Source: Megamerina dolium
Lineage: Eukaryota; Arthropoda; Insecta; Diptera; Megamerinidae
DNA length: 64,000 nucleotides
Direction of reading: 5' to 3'
Assembly (NCBI GenBank): GCA_963854835.1
Contig: OY978529.1
Span: 4,002,501 to 4,066,500 of the forward strand
Part shown: in pieces, positions 23,551 through 34,960 of the stretch
How positions within the stretch are numbered: the first letter of the stretch is position 1
Layout of the letters: the number at the start of each line of letters is the position of its first letter
Notes under the pieces: model-generated
The model's input: the letters and a program-made list of their open reading frames with translations, nothing else
Database searches by the model: none
Told to the model about the DNA's origin: nothing
Made by a program: the position numbers and the translations under genes

Positions 23551-24195
23551 TTGTATTTCAACAAATTTTCATTCATTTTAAAACTATTTGTGTCCAAAGA
23601 GAAGAAAGGCAGAGATGTTTCACATGTAGAATTCGGGTTTTACGAGTCAACCGGGTCATCGAATTAACCAGTATAGCGCAGCGATTAACGGAAGTAGTTC
23701 CAGTCTAGTTTTGCATAAATCCTTTTTGTAGATTGATGGGTACAGCCTAGAGTGCCTTACCTTGTATTTCAATAAATTTTCTTTCATTATAAATCTATTT
23801 GTGTCCAAAGAGAAGAAGGGCAGAGATGTTCCACATGTTGAGTACGGATTTCACGATTTCATGTCGTGCTCAAAAGGTCATCGAATTGACCACTATAGCT
23901 AACGGAAGTAGTTCCAGTATATTTTTGCATGAATCCTTTTTGTAGATTGATGGGTACAGCCTAGAGTGCCTTGCCTTGTATTTCAACAAATTTTCATATA
24001 TTTTAAAACTATTTGTGTAAAAAGAGAAGAAAGGCAGGGATGTTCTACATGTAGAGTCCGGGTTTAGCGATCTCATGCCATGCTCCAAAGGTCATCGAAC
24101 TAAGCGCTATACTACAGCGGTTAACGGAAGTAGTTCTAGTCTAATTTTGCATAAATCTTTTTCGCAGATGGATAGGTAGAGCCTAGAGTCCCTTG
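23551..24195 (+). repeat. 212-bp minisatellite, three units
   Basis: TTGTATTTCAA starts units at 23551, 23762 and 23976 (periods 211 and 214). Conserved parts: AGAGAAGAAAGGCAGAGATG, GGTCATCGAATT, TTAACGGAAGTAGTTC and AGATTGATGGGTACAGCCTA. Units differ at roughly a tenth of positions, with one deletion in unit 2. Confidence 0.92.
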
Positions 24196-24345
24196 AATGA
24201 ATGGAAAATGACCTTAGAGTCCAATGTGTACTCTGCTTATGCGAAATATGTAGTATATATAAAAAGTGGACTCGCCATTTCCATGCGTAGTAAACGAATT
24301 TTAGAGTAAAAATATTAAGGTTGCATTTGTAAAATAAAAAATAAA

Positions 24346-24603
24346 AAAATATATGGCACTTAAACCCCCGAAGGCCTCATTAGCCGGCCTTCTCTTCCAT
24401 TACTGTTGTGCGTGTTAAATTTTGGACAGTATTAGAAGGGGCCTACTTATTTTAGCCGGTTCCTAACGGCAGAACCCATGTGACATCACTTTTTCCGAAC
24501 TTTGATACAGGGTTCTTTTTTTGAGGTCAGTAAAATTGCCAATTGCTTGCCAACAGATGGGTACCGTTCGAAAGAAAAATCTTTTCGATATTAAATTTAT
24601 AAA
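24346..24603 (-). mobile_element. 5'-truncated SINE copy
   Basis: Minus-strand copy with the 3' end (AAGTGCCATATAT) and the body through ATATCGAAAAGATTTTTC, but no tRNA-like head. The loss of the head is typical of incomplete reverse transcription. Confidence 0.85.
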
Positions 24604-24639
24604 ATAGTCGGTCATATTTTACAGTTATAAAGCCGCAAT

Positions 24640-25345
24640 AGATGGGTGTGGGTGTGGCTCAGCATTTTTAAAACTGTTTCTTTTTAATTTACATGTCGAA
24701 TGTGGTCATCATAGGCGGAAGACTCCTTGTGGCTTACCCACTTCTTGTAAATCTGTTATCCTTACCATACTAATCCACACCTTAAATATGATTGCCCTAC
24801 GATTAATACTTCGTAAGCTATGGAGGTTAAAATCATCTTTTTAATTTGCCCGACTTTGTGTGGGTACCATATTGAGAAGTGGACTTGGTTTTTTGATTTT
24901 ATGTCAATCTTTTTACGATTACAGAATTAATTTAGGTGCCAAATTCGGTTGTTCTAGACAAAAGATTGCCGAAATTATAGCAGTTTAAATTTAAAAGAAA
25001 TTTACGCATTTTATATGAGAGCTACTCTAAACAGTAGGCGTGGCTAACCTACTTCTTGTATGATTATGCCCAAATACTACAACAGAACCCTTTGTGCCAA
25101 ATATTATTGTTCTAGATTGTATATTAAGATTTATTCTGAGAGGTTAGTCATTTTGATTGTTCCGTGTGGGCTTTCCAATTGACTAATCAATATCAATTTC
25201 ACCCGTAGCCTTAGACTATCAGTTAGTTACTCATGCCAAATTTCGTCTAAATAGCTCAATAATTGTTGAAGTTACTGTGGTAACGATAGACGGACGGAGG
25301 GCCATTGTTACATCGACTATTTAGGCGATATATACCATGCATTCA
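24640..25345 (+). mobile_element. Unclassified dispersed repeat with GGCGTGGCTAA and GACGGACGGA
   Basis: The block TAGGCGTGGCTAACCTACTT then CTTG..GTGCCAAATATTATTGTTCT (25035-25115) recurs at 53789-53905 as TGGGCATGGCTAAGTAATTT then CTTG..GTGCTAAATATGAATGTTCT. An earlier related module is at 24640-24770. The region ends with TGCCAAATTTCGTCTAAATAG..GATAGACGGACGGAGGGCC (25222-25300), wording seen at transposon ends in many flies. No coding frame survives, so the class is unknown. Confidence 0.5.
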
Positions 25346-26137
25346 TCACAATCAGAGCGCATCATAATTTCAAGAAGTTCCTACGGAACACCGATAACTT
25401 TGAAGGCGTAAAAAAAATTTTGAAAAATTCAACAATTCAATCTTAATTTGTTTTTACAAAATATACTAGAGCAAAGAATTAGAATTCCCGTTGAACTTCT
25501 GCTGAAATACTATTGACCACAATGCCAAAGTTGAACATATAAGGTAAGGTCACTCTAAAAAAATTTTTTTTATTATGAAAACAAACAAAAAAACAAAAAT
25601 AATAAAATAGCTATATTAAAAATATATACTAATTTTAATAAAATATGTTTTATCTACCTTTAAAGTGATACTAAAATTTGGATAGAGTTATTGAGAATTT
25701 TTTTCGAAAAAAGAAATATGATTTTTAATAAATTTTATAAAAAATCATATTTTTCTTAATAATGTGAAAAAATAAAAATAAAAATTTTATATGCAATAAC
25801 TTGCATTCCATACCAATACCCATTTTTGCGGTTACATTCAGTAATTTTTCTTCGGAAATTTCAACTCTGAGCAGAAAAAAAAGGCGAGGCAATTTATTTT
25901 GATTATTTTTGTCATCAGAGTTTCGTTTACATAAAAAAAATAGCGAAACATTGAAAGTGTAATATGCTCATTTAGCAAACATTGCTGATTAAATAACAGT
26001 AAACTAGCGGTAACGGCATTAATCACTGCTCTCAGAATAAACACACGAGTTACACGTTGTGAAACGGTCTTTTCTTGTGTGCATTGTTAGTGAGGGGAAA
26101 AAAAAAATTGCTTTTCATTACCCAATAAGTAATAGTC
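25346..26137. other. Upstream region of the Kelch gene
   Basis: AT-rich. No TATA box or fly initiator (TCAGTY) stands out. The promoter is presumably within 26040-26137, where composition becomes less AT-biased. An in-frame TAA lies 12 bases before the ATG at 26138. Confidence 0.45.
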
Positions 26138-28233
26138 ATGTCTTCGATAATGGATCCGATAATGAATCAAGCAGCTGCAAATGATTCCGAAAGACAATTG
26201 ACAATTTGTGAAATATTTGACATTAGAGCCGATTCTTTTGAAAAAATTTTTTATGCAGAGAATCATTATGAAATTGGCTACAAAAGCATGAAGACTTTTT
26301 TCGATAATCAACAATTATGCGATGTGAATTTAATTGCAGGCACCGATGGTGAAAGGTGAGACAGAGTAAAGCAAAAAATATACTTGAAGACTTGTGCAAT
26401 TTTCATAATTATTTTGATCATTGTAGAATATCTGCTCATCGTGTGGTTTTGGCAGCATCAAGCAAATATTTCTGGAGAAAATTTCAACAGAGTGCACCAA
26501 ATCTGACTCTAGATATTCAGAAGATCACGGGGCCACAATTACGAAAAATGTTAAATTTTTGCTACACTGGCGAAATGGAATTACTATTAGATGATATGGA
26601 TAAAATGCTGGATATAGCCTATCATTTTGAATTACAGAGCTTGGTCTCGATTTATAATGATCACATTTACAAATATCTCAGAATATCGAATTGTTTGAGG
26701 ATTGCTTCAGCAATAAAGCACAGCAACAATCCGGCTCTAATCGAGCTAGTTGAGAAATATATGCTATATAATTTTATGGAGGTTTGTACTTGTTCCACAA
26801 TATTAACTCAGCTCAATACATTGCGCCCCCTCTGATTTAGATCCATAAAGATCCAAGTTTTCTGGTAATTGATGTTGGTCAATTGAAAGCATTACTTTCA
26901 AACGATGATCTTGCGGTGGATACAGAAGAAGATGTATTTCATGCAATCATGATGTGGATAAATCATTCTCCAAGCGAAAGGATGCAACTATTTCCAGATC
27001 TATTGAAGTTAATACGATTCGGACTGCTGGAGACAATATTTATAATGAATAATATTGGACCACTTTGTAGTGCTTACAATTGCTCAGAACTAGTTTTGAA
27101 TGCATTGAAACATCGTATCATGTTTCCTGCAGAAGTGCCCAAGGTGTCTTGTGCCCGTCATGCTTCCGTACAGGAGCGTATCTTGGTGATGGCGAAAAAT
27201 GAGAGCAACCAAAGTGTTATAGGAGAATATTGTCCATTTCATGGCGTTTGTACTTGGATGCCGGTTGATGTTGAATTAAATTATTGTGTAACGATAGCAA
27301 CAAATAATATGATATTCATTGCGATTCCGAAAAGGACAATTCATACAAATTTAAAACTGCAACTTTTCGACATTAAAACCAAATCCGTAACGCTTTTGAG
27401 TAATATGTTGAACCCCGATTCTGCATTCTGTTTTGCAATACTGCAAGATGTCCTCTATGCTATTGGTGGGCAATGGAACAGGAAACGTTTAAATACTGTA
27501 GAAAGGTAGAAAACTGTATTTTGTATGTTGTTTGATTTAATATACTCGTAATTTTTGTTGGCACATTTAGGTATAGCATTGAAAACAATGCTTGGACTTA
27601 TGCTACGCCGATGATTGAGGAAAGGGCATATGCAAGGGCAGCAGTGCTTAATGATATTCTCTATGTTGTTGGCGGTAATGATTATGTCTGCACCAAAACA
27701 ACAATGGAGAGTTATTCCACAGCGACCAACTTGTGGACGCCCAAAAGTGATTTGCTAATTGGTCGTCGAAATATTAGGGTTAGATTTGGGCATAGTTTGA
27801 TGAGCCATTTCAATACTTTAGCTTTGATTATTTTCAGATTATTGCTGGAAATCGATTTTTATATGTTTTGGGCGGCACACTGCTAGAGAATAGTTTAAAT
27901 TCTGTAGAGCGATACGATCCGAATACAGACAAATGGACACAGGTTGGTCATTGTGATTATTGATTCAGATGACAGTCACATAAAAATTTATCCAATTGAC
28001 AGATATGTTCATTGTCTACTCTAATGGGTCCAGTGAAGGGCGCTATGTTGGGCAACAGGTTGTTTGCCATAAAAGACAGAATTGTTGAAGAATATGACAT
28101 CAAACAGAACAAGTGGAAAAGAAGAGATCCCTTAGAATATTCGGCCTTTGCCATGCTGAGTACACGTTGTACAAAACTTGATAAATCATGTGAAAAATGC
28201 AATCAATTGCTTACTATAAGAATAAATGCGTAA
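26138..28233 (+). CDS. BTB-BACK-Kelch (KLHL-type) protein, six exons
   Basis: Exons 26138-26355, 26427-26781, 26841-27505, 27571-27778, 27838-27942 and 28003-28233; introns of 71, 59, 65, 59 and 60 bp are all GT-AG and keep frame, giving 593 residues. Residues about 49-165 are a BTB domain (L-C-D-V-N-L-I-A-G; A-H-R-V-V-L-A-A-S-S-K-Y-F; F-C-Y-T-G-E). About 165-270 is the BACK region. The rest is four to five diverged Kelch blades (L-Y-A-I-G-G; L-Y-V-V-G-G; L-Y-V-L-G-G; S-V-E-R-Y-D-P-N-T-D-K-W). The size matches the KLHL family, whose members act as substrate adaptors of Cullin-3 ubiquitin ligases; partner and substrate cannot be read here. The first ATG is used because TAA lies 12 bases upstream in frame. 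The repeats are weak compared with canonical family members, so I give no symbol. No lesion seen. Confidence 0.93.
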
Positions 28234-28252
28234 TTTATAGGTAGAAGTATCA

Positions 28253-28258
28253 AATAAA
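28253..28258 (+). promoter_or_regulatory. Polyadenylation signal of the Kelch gene
   Basis: AATAAA 20 bases after the stop codon. A second AATAAA-like site is near 28317-28332. Confidence 0.75.
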
Positions 28259-28384
28259 ATTGTAATGGAGAAATTATATTATTTAAATCTATTAAATTTG
28301 AATCAATGTTAAATATGAATAAATATAAATAAAGATTAATATGAACAAAAATATCAACCCTGATATATTCAATGTTTCGATGTT

Positions 28385-29310
28385 TTCATGTTTTCATCAT
28401 CATCATTTCCTGAATCTCCCACGGGAGCATAGCGCCTCAATAAAATATTTCCATATGGTCCTGTTTTTTTGCTAATACCTTTAGTTCGTTCCACGATTTT
28501 CCACATACGTCAATTTCTTTTTGTAGTGTGCTCCTTCACGTGATCTTAGGGCGACCGCTCTTACGGCTTCCTTGGGGGTTCTAATAATTTGGGGGTTCCA
28601 GTCATTTGATATAATTGGCCATTGGTTCCAATTTGCATTTTTTATATAGCTCATCAATGCTAATGACATTTGGCCACCACATCTTGAGAATACGTCGTAG
28701 ACATCTGTTAACAAAGCTTTGGATTTTCTCGGTTAGATGGTTGGTTACAAGCCAGGTCTCACATTCGTAGAGTAGTACCGGGATAACGTTGGATTTAAAA
28801 GGCCTTATTTTTGTTTGGAAGGATATTTTCGTCGAATTCCAAATTTTGCGCAGCTGCGGATATGCGCCTGTTGTTTTGTTAGTTCTGTCCAGAATATCCC
28901 TTCCTCCAACTTATTCAATATCCCTGCCACATAGAGAAAATTTGTTGTCGTTTTTGGTGTTCATTTGCATGGTTGTCGTTTTGTTGATGTTGATTTTCAG
29001 GCCAACCTCACCCGATTCGGCTCACAGATTATTAAGCTTTGCTTGCATGTCAGAGTGCTTCACAGATTTTTTTTTCTCCTTTAAACTCCTAATTGGAGCA
29101 TAGGGCCTCCACAAGGCTTCGCCATCATCCGCATAAGCGAGATCTTCCAGTAGATGCCTCTTCGTTTAGCTTCTAAAGATTTTTGCAGCATGTCATCATA
29201 ACAATAAGAAAGCTGATCGGTAAGAATAAACATCCTTGGCGAACACCAGCGCTGGGTGTGCTGCTGTCTGAGAGCTCGCCGTTGTGGAGTACTCTGCACT
29301 TGAAATCTGC
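28385..29310 (-). pseudogene. Non-LTR retrotransposon ORF2 remnant (RT to C-terminus)
   Basis: On the minus strand: C-R-V-L-H-N-G-E-L (29290), D-D-M-L-Q-K-S-L, a disrupted RT active-site region near 29110, K-I-N-I-N-K-T near 28995, V-L-L-Y-E-C-E-T-W (28760), V-N-R-C-L-R-R-I-L-K-M-W-W-P (28690) and N-P-Q-G-S-R-K-S-G-R-P (28560), with K-S-W-N-E-L-K-V-L-A further on. It ends in an ATGATGATGATGAAAAC tail near 28385. The same C-terminal signature (W-N-P-Q-G-x-R) occurs at 49690-50160, so both are one family or close relatives. Clade not assigned. An A-rich insertion sits at the active-site position. Lies 150 bp beyond the Kelch gene, tail towards it. Confidence 0.75.
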
Positions 29311-29320
29311 ATATTGCGCT

Positions 29321-29600
29321 CTAATTTTCAAATATCAGATAATCAACAACTGTGCTATAATAAAAAAAGAAAACATTTTTGGCGGTTCTACAAGGATTAA
29401 GAAAAAAATTTTTTTTTTGTCCCGAGAACGTTTCAACATAATTTTTCAAACTAGGAGTGAAATTTTGACACTTTTTTTCGTGATTCTCTAAATATTCATA
29501 TAAAATATGATGTACCTGCTCAGTTGAGACACCTACAGTCTCAGCCCCTTCACACACTTTAATTTTTCGTCCGTCCAGAATTTCGTAAACCACTTTTGAA
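29321..29600 (-). pseudogene. Mariner transposase N-terminal fragment
   Basis: Minus strand: L-D-G-R-K-I-K-V-C-E-G-A-E-T-V-G-V-S-T-E-Q-V-H-H-I-L, which is the second helix-turn-helix of mariner transposases (usually ..D-R-R-L-K-V-R-E-I-A-E..). It then dissolves into low-similarity sequence. No terminal repeat seen. Confidence 0.7.
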
Positions 29601-30018
29601 TTATTGAAATTGATGGTGCAGACTCTCGATATTATTTATTAAGGATTGCTTTGGTGATGTTTTATTTATGTAAAAAAAAAAATCAATCATTATTTTATTT
29701 CGGTATTAGCACAATTCGTCGAAATTCTCGAATTGGCTTGACGCAGTTTCCTCAAAACTTGACAGCAGTCATTTAACATATGGTAATTCGTTGACAGGTG
29801 CAGCGTTGTATTTACAATGTCAAGAACTATGTGGGGAATTCATAGAGACATTGACTTAATCTAGCTTCTTCGTTTTTACTCTATATTTTAATCACTGTAA
29901 GCTGTAGAAGTTAATTTTATATAAAAATGTCAATTTTATACGAGAGCCGCACCCCTTAGGTTGGGAGTTAAAGCGAATAAGTATGTTTCAAAAAAATGCT
30001 GTTGGTTGAAAATAATTG
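29601..30018. other. Spacer
   Basis: No recognised feature. Confidence 0.45.
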
Positions 30019-31281
30019 GTAGTCAGTCATAAATATTGATACCCCTCTAAAGGATTGCATTTGAGCAGCTTTGAAAATATTTGTCGGTTTTGCGATTAAC
30101 AACGCAGAAGCATTTAATTTTTGCTACTTTTACTGGCGCTGTTTGCGTACAAAAAATGATTCTCCCACGAATAAAAGAGCTATTTCTGTTTTCTCCGATG
30201 TATTGTGTATTCAACCAGTGATTTTTTATTGCGGATAGAAGCACGCGTTGTTAAAAAATAAAATGGAATCTTCGAATGAGTATAAGAAGCATATTTTGAA
30301 TTTTTTATATAAAAGTAGAAAAAATGCAACAACTGCTGTTGCAGAAATTAACGCAACTCATGGGGAGAATACTGTGAGTGCAAGGATTGCGCAAAAGAGG
30401 TTTTCCAAATTCTGAAGTCGTGATTGTGTCGTTGAGGATGCCCCACTGGTCGTCCTGAGGTCTTTAACTCTGACGCCTTGCTGGAAATCGTGGAAGCTGA
30501 GTTAAGTTTGACAATCGATATGATGGCTAGAAGGTTAAATTCATCACATGGAACAGTTTACAGGCACCTGCTTTAATTCAGCAAGGTTTCAAAGCTAGGC
30601 AAATGGGTTCCGCATAAACTTTCCGTTGCAAACCTTCAGCAGAGAGTGAATGAGTGTTCTCACCTTGAAAATTAGAGTTTTTAGAACCATATTGTTACTG
30701 GGGACGAAAAATGGTTCCTTTACAATAATCCTGTTCGCAAACACCAGTGGTTACATAAACATGAAACGTCAGAACCAACCCCAAGAGATGGGCTCCTGTT
30801 GGTGGAATATGGCCGGTATCATTTATTTTGATCTGCTGGAACCAAACCAGACGATCACAACTGATTATTACTGTCATCAACTATCCAAACTGAATGAAGC
30901 GCTTGAAAAAAATCGACCGTCTTTAGTCAATAGACGCAAAGAATTGTTTCACCACGACAACGCAAGACCGCATACCACAAGACAGACCTTAGGCAAGCTG
31001 AATGAGCTCGGATATTGCACCTTGCGGCTATCACCTTTTCCGCGTACTATTTTAGTCCGATTTAAGTAATAAGAAGCCACAAAAAGGAATATCGACGAGT
31101 ATTTTGGCTCCAAGGACAGACAATTTTTTGAGCAGGGAATTCAAAATTTGCCTAAACGTTGTGAAGACATTGTAAATAATGCAGGAAAATATATTATTGA
31201 TTAATATTAATATTGAAAACTTCTATTTTATTCATTTCAAAAACCACCTAAGAAAAACGCACGAACTTATGGATTGATCTG
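30019..31281 (+). mobile_element. Mariner element, decayed
   Basis: Boundaries are inferred from imperfect inverted ends: TAGTCAGTCATAAATATTG (about 30019-30037) against the reverse complement of CACGAACTTATGGATTGATC (about 31260-31281). The transposase pseudogene fills the centre. Confidence 0.55.
30263..31204 (+). pseudogene. Mariner DD34D transposase, multiple frameshifts
   Basis: Begins M-E-S-S-N-E-Y-K-K-H-I-L-N-F and covers the whole protein with at least four frame changes and stops. Visible landmarks: H-G-E-N-T-V-S-A (first HTH region), I-V-T-G-D-E-K-W-F (first catalytic Asp, near 30695), W-W-N-M-A-G-I-I-Y-F, N-R-P-S-L-V-N-R-R-K and F-H-H-D-N-A-R-P-H (second Asp, near 30955). The Y-S-P-D-L-A-P segment with the third Asp is degraded. 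The end is G-I-Q-N-L-P-K-R-C-E-D-I-V-N-N and TAA at 31202-31204. Usual mariner length is about 345 residues; total here is near 314 codons, consistent with deletions. Confidence 0.85.
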
Positions 31282-31628
31282 ATATTTTTATTTTTTTGTA
31301 ATTTTTTCTAAATTTTTTTTAGCAGATTTTTGATGACAATTTTGGTGTAAAAAAAAAACGAAATTGATTTCATATTCATACTCATTTCATACCAAAATAT
31401 GAGAAAATATCTATCGAAGACATAACTATAAAGGTAAATGTGATTTTCAAAGGCTAAAGTCCATGTAAAAAATAGTGACGTCACTAATTGTGTTTATTAC
31501 ACAGAAAAATGGATCCAAATCAATGTGAAATTTCGATGGTAATACAGCTATTATCTGTGTACCATATTGAAATCTTATAAATGATGATCTATAAATTTAA
31601 TATGTTGTAACTTTCCATATCATACATA
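31282..31628. other. Spacer
   Basis: AT-rich, no recognised feature. Confidence 0.45.
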
Positions 31629-31999
31629 TACATTCTGTCAAATAAGTACCCGGAAACCGGAAATTCTCATTTTTAATTTTCCCTCTGAGATTATTTCAAA
31701 TTTTTGTGTGTTTCAAACGAAATTTCTTGTGCCAAATCGTTGGAAATGTTGAAAAAAACATTTGGTGATTCAACCATGTCGAAAAAAAATTTCACAAAAT
31801 CTCTTTGTTCGATATTTTTATCCATAGTAGGTTGACTTGTTCCTAATGACACCGTAACCAAACTAAATGACACATAGCAATAAAAATTCACAGAATAGTG
31901 GTTGACAGTTGTGCCAACATGGGAAAAAATTTTTTTTGAAATATTCTCAGAGGGAAAATTAAAAATGAGAATTTCCGGGTACTTATTTGACAGAATGTA
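31629..31999. mobile_element. Palindromic mariner derivative, copy 1
   Basis: Flanked by TA and built of two inverted arms. Both termini are CATTCTGTCAAATAAGTACC then CGGAAA, and similarity continues inward through CTCATTTTTAATTTTCCCTC. The right arm, read on the minus strand, contains the whole 5' leader and a transposase start M-D-K-N-I-E-Q-R (start codon near 31823). The left arm carries a later piece of the same N-terminus (C-V-S-N-E-I-S-C-like codons near 31710-31780) with its leader deleted. Two 5' ends of one mariner are thus joined head to head; there is no 3' end. A transcript across it would fold into a long hairpin. Confidence 0.85.
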
Positions 32000-33149
32000 T
32001 GCCTCATCAATATTTTAATAAAATATTTCGAATACATATTCATAAATATAATATCACACAAATCAAATAGGTACAAATCATCATCATCATCGTACAATAT
32101 TATTAAATATATGTATGTTTCTGTAAAAATTGACAAAATATGTAAATTTCATAGAGTTTAGTTGATGAAACCCATGAAAAAGAGACAAATAATAACAACA
32201 ACAACATGGACAAATCCGTTAACCAAAATATACATCCATACATCCAATCCAATACAGTCAAATTACGATACAAAGACCGAAAAAAAATAATAATAATAAA
32301 AAAATCAAAGAGCCAACCGCCATATCGACAGATGTGTTTTTTTTGTAAATTTAAGTATATCAAGGGGCAGTAAAAAAAAACCAAACGAAATCTTCAAAAT
32401 TATGATTAATATTTTATAATTACTACATGGATAGCTGCAGATGGAAATTAGTATTGCTAATGGTTGTAGTATTGACTAATACTAGATATTTCTACTAAAT
32501 ATAGGCTATCTATATGTGATGATTGAAAAGATCATAGATAGTAAGTAGTTGGACATAGCATTAGAATTGAGAATCAAATTGAATTTCACATCAATTTTAT
32601 TTGATTATTTATCAAAAATTATAGTTCACTACATGAAAAAAAAATTTTGAATAGAATTACAATGAAAATTGTGGGAAATTTTTAAAGATGGTATAGCTAC
32701 TTAGTCAATAAAAAGTCCAAAAAAAAAAAAAAAAAAATTGTAGACAATATAACCAAAATCAAATGAATATTGATCGTAATAGAAACAATAAATTTTCTAC
32801 ATTTGACGTTTCTTCAAAAAAAAAAAAATCTCAAGAGCATCTATCAGAGAATGCATTCACAAGAACTAATCATACACATAGTACGAGTAAGTGAGAAGGG
32901 TACAGTCAAATTTCTCTTTATTTTTTTTTTTTTTTGTTTTTTTTTTTTTTTAGTATTTGAGTAAAAGCAATAAAAACACAAAAAGAAATTAGATGAAATG
33001 AAAAATGAAATTGAATCGAAAAGAAAGCATAAATCTTGATATTGATATAATTTAATAGTGACACTATAAAGATAAACAATAAAACATTACTTCAATACAA
33101 TATTAGTAATGCTGTGTGATAATTTGCGTAAATGTTGGAACAATGGCGG
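32000..33149. other. AT-rich spacer
   Basis: Poly-A and poly-T runs (for example 32718-32737, 32922-32952) and a CAACAACAA run near 32195. No gene or mobile element recognised. Confidence 0.55.
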
Positions 33150-33369
33150 TCCCAGAACTACCCGACCTGATATACAGATGGCGGCAGTAGTTTGAAAAAA
33201 ATTACTTTGGTGAAAAGTGGCAACCTTATAAAAAATATGTTTTAATTTGCAAGGCGCCATGTTGTTTAGTATTTTTGTCTTTTGGAGTCATCGAAAGTTC
33301 AATACTTTTATTTGAAAGGTCTCACTCAGTCCAACGAATATTAAAGCCGAACTAGATTCTATTCTGGGG

Positions 33370-34103
33370 AAGTCTGCTCCTTCGTTTGGTGGCAGAGTCT
33401 AAACGAGGTCGTACGAGCTGCCAAGACGAACACTGTAATAGTCGACGAATTGAGGTGGCCACCTGTATGATGAGACGAAGCTGCTAAATGTTCGAGAACA
33501 CAACGAGTTGCTTGCCAAACAATTTTTGTTGGCCTGCCACATGGAAGGACACCCCAACAACGCTCTCACATTTGCGCCGAGGCCACCCCCGAGGCCGATC
33601 AGGAACGACTTGACAATTTACAGTGACGACATTGACAGACTAACGAACAATAATTCGCTGGCTTACAACTCGCACTCCACTGCTTCCAAATGCTTGCATG
33701 CGGAAGTGGTTGAAGCTGCGACGAGCGCGCACTAGCCCAACAAAATCCTTAACGGAAGACTAGCCCCACTTGTTGCCATCGTGGAAAAATTACTGCCCAG
33801 GAAAACAAGATGCATCCTGGCGCAACTCAGATCGGGATACAGTAAATTCAACAATCATTATCTTTTAAGAATTCATCCCAATACACCGGACGAATGCCCT
33901 GATTGCGGCCAATCTCCGCACGACACTCTCCACTTTTTCAATTGTCCCTTGCACCCCACAAATTTGATACCCGTACAGCTCTGGACACACCACTCACTTG
34001 AGGTGGCCACACACATTTCTAGGAGTTGACATTCACGAGGACACGAGCGGACAATAGCTTGTGCGTGCTGACGACGACACAAATTGAAATTGCCACAACA
34101 ACA
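33370..34103 (+). pseudogene. Jockey-like LINE ORF2 C-terminus, nested
   Basis: Frames give K-Q-F-L-L-A-C-H (33516), P-P-P-R-P-I-R-N-D-L, a T-N-N-N-S-L-A-Y linker, E-K-L-L-P-R-K-T-R-C-I-L-A-Q-L-R-S-G and C-P-D-C-G-Q-S-P-H-D-T-L-H-F-F-N-C-P. The last is the C-x2-C-x(n)-H-x(n)-C metal-binding tail of jockey-clade ORF2. It ends in an ACAACAACAACC tail near 34103. A stop at 33733 and shifts near 33990-34025 break it. The same family recurs at 62335-63375. The 5' junction with the mariner cannot be placed exactly. Confidence 0.8.
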
Positions 34104-34104
34104 A

Positions 34105-34960
34105 CCAATTGAGGTGACCACGCCAGAAACGGTTAAGAAAAATCACAAAATGGTGTGGGATGATCGTCGGCTGAAGGTACGTGAGCTAGGTGAAATTACA
34201 GGCATTTCAAAAAGTGCTATACATCGTATATTGATCGAAAATTTGGAGATGAAAAAGTTGTGTGCAATATGGGTGGCGCGTTTGCTCACACGCGTCGTGA
34301 AGATGTTTCTATAAAGTATTTGGCGAAGTTTCACAGTAATAAAGCCGAGTTTTTGCGTCGATTCGTAAGCATGGATGAGACATGGGTCCATCACTTCACA
34401 TCTGAGACAAAGGAGCAGTCAAAACAGTGGACTGAAAGGGGAGAATCGTGTCCAAAGAAAGCGAAGACAGTTCCATTTGCAGGCAAGGTTATGGCGTCTG
34501 TTTTTTGGGATGCACATGGGATAATTTTTATTGATTATCTTCAAAAAGGAAAAACAATCAACGATGAGTATTATGCTAATTCGTTGCAGCATTTAAGTGA
34601 TGAAATTAAAGAAAAAAGTCCGCATTTGGCGAATAAGAAAGTGTTGTCTCATCAAGACAATGCACCAATTCATACATTCGCTATTACGATGGCCCAAATC
34701 AATGAGTTAAAGCTCGAATTGTTTCAGCACGCACCTTATTCGCCAGATTTAGCTCCTTCGGATTGCTTTCTATTTCCAAATTTGAAAAAATGGCTTAGTG
34801 GTGGAAGATTTGCAAACAATAAAGAGGTGGATGGCCTGCGGTAGATGGCTATTTTAATGAGCTAGACCGTTCTTACTATAAACCGGGTATCGAAGCTATA
34901 GAATATCGCTGGGAAAAGCGTATAGAGGTAAAAGAAGATTACATTGAGGAAAAAAGAAAA
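34105..34960 (+). pseudogene. Mariner DD34D transposase, C-terminal three quarters
   Basis: Starts abruptly after the LINE with E-V-T-T-P-E-T-V-K-K-N-H, then R-E-L-G-E-I-T-G-I-S (second HTH). A frameshift near 34255 follows. The long frame to 34844 has M-D-E-T-W-V-H-H-F (first catalytic Asp), V-F-W-D-A-H-G-I-I-F-I-D-Y, H-Q-D-N-A-P-I-H (second) and Y-S-P-D-L-A-P-S-D (third, 34 residues on), so all three catalytic acids are kept. A frameshift near 34833 precedes the end (Y-F-N-E-L-D-R-S-Y-Y). No stop codon is met before the terminal repeat. The family is the widespread insect mariner lineage often annotated as SETMAR-like. Confidence 0.88.
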
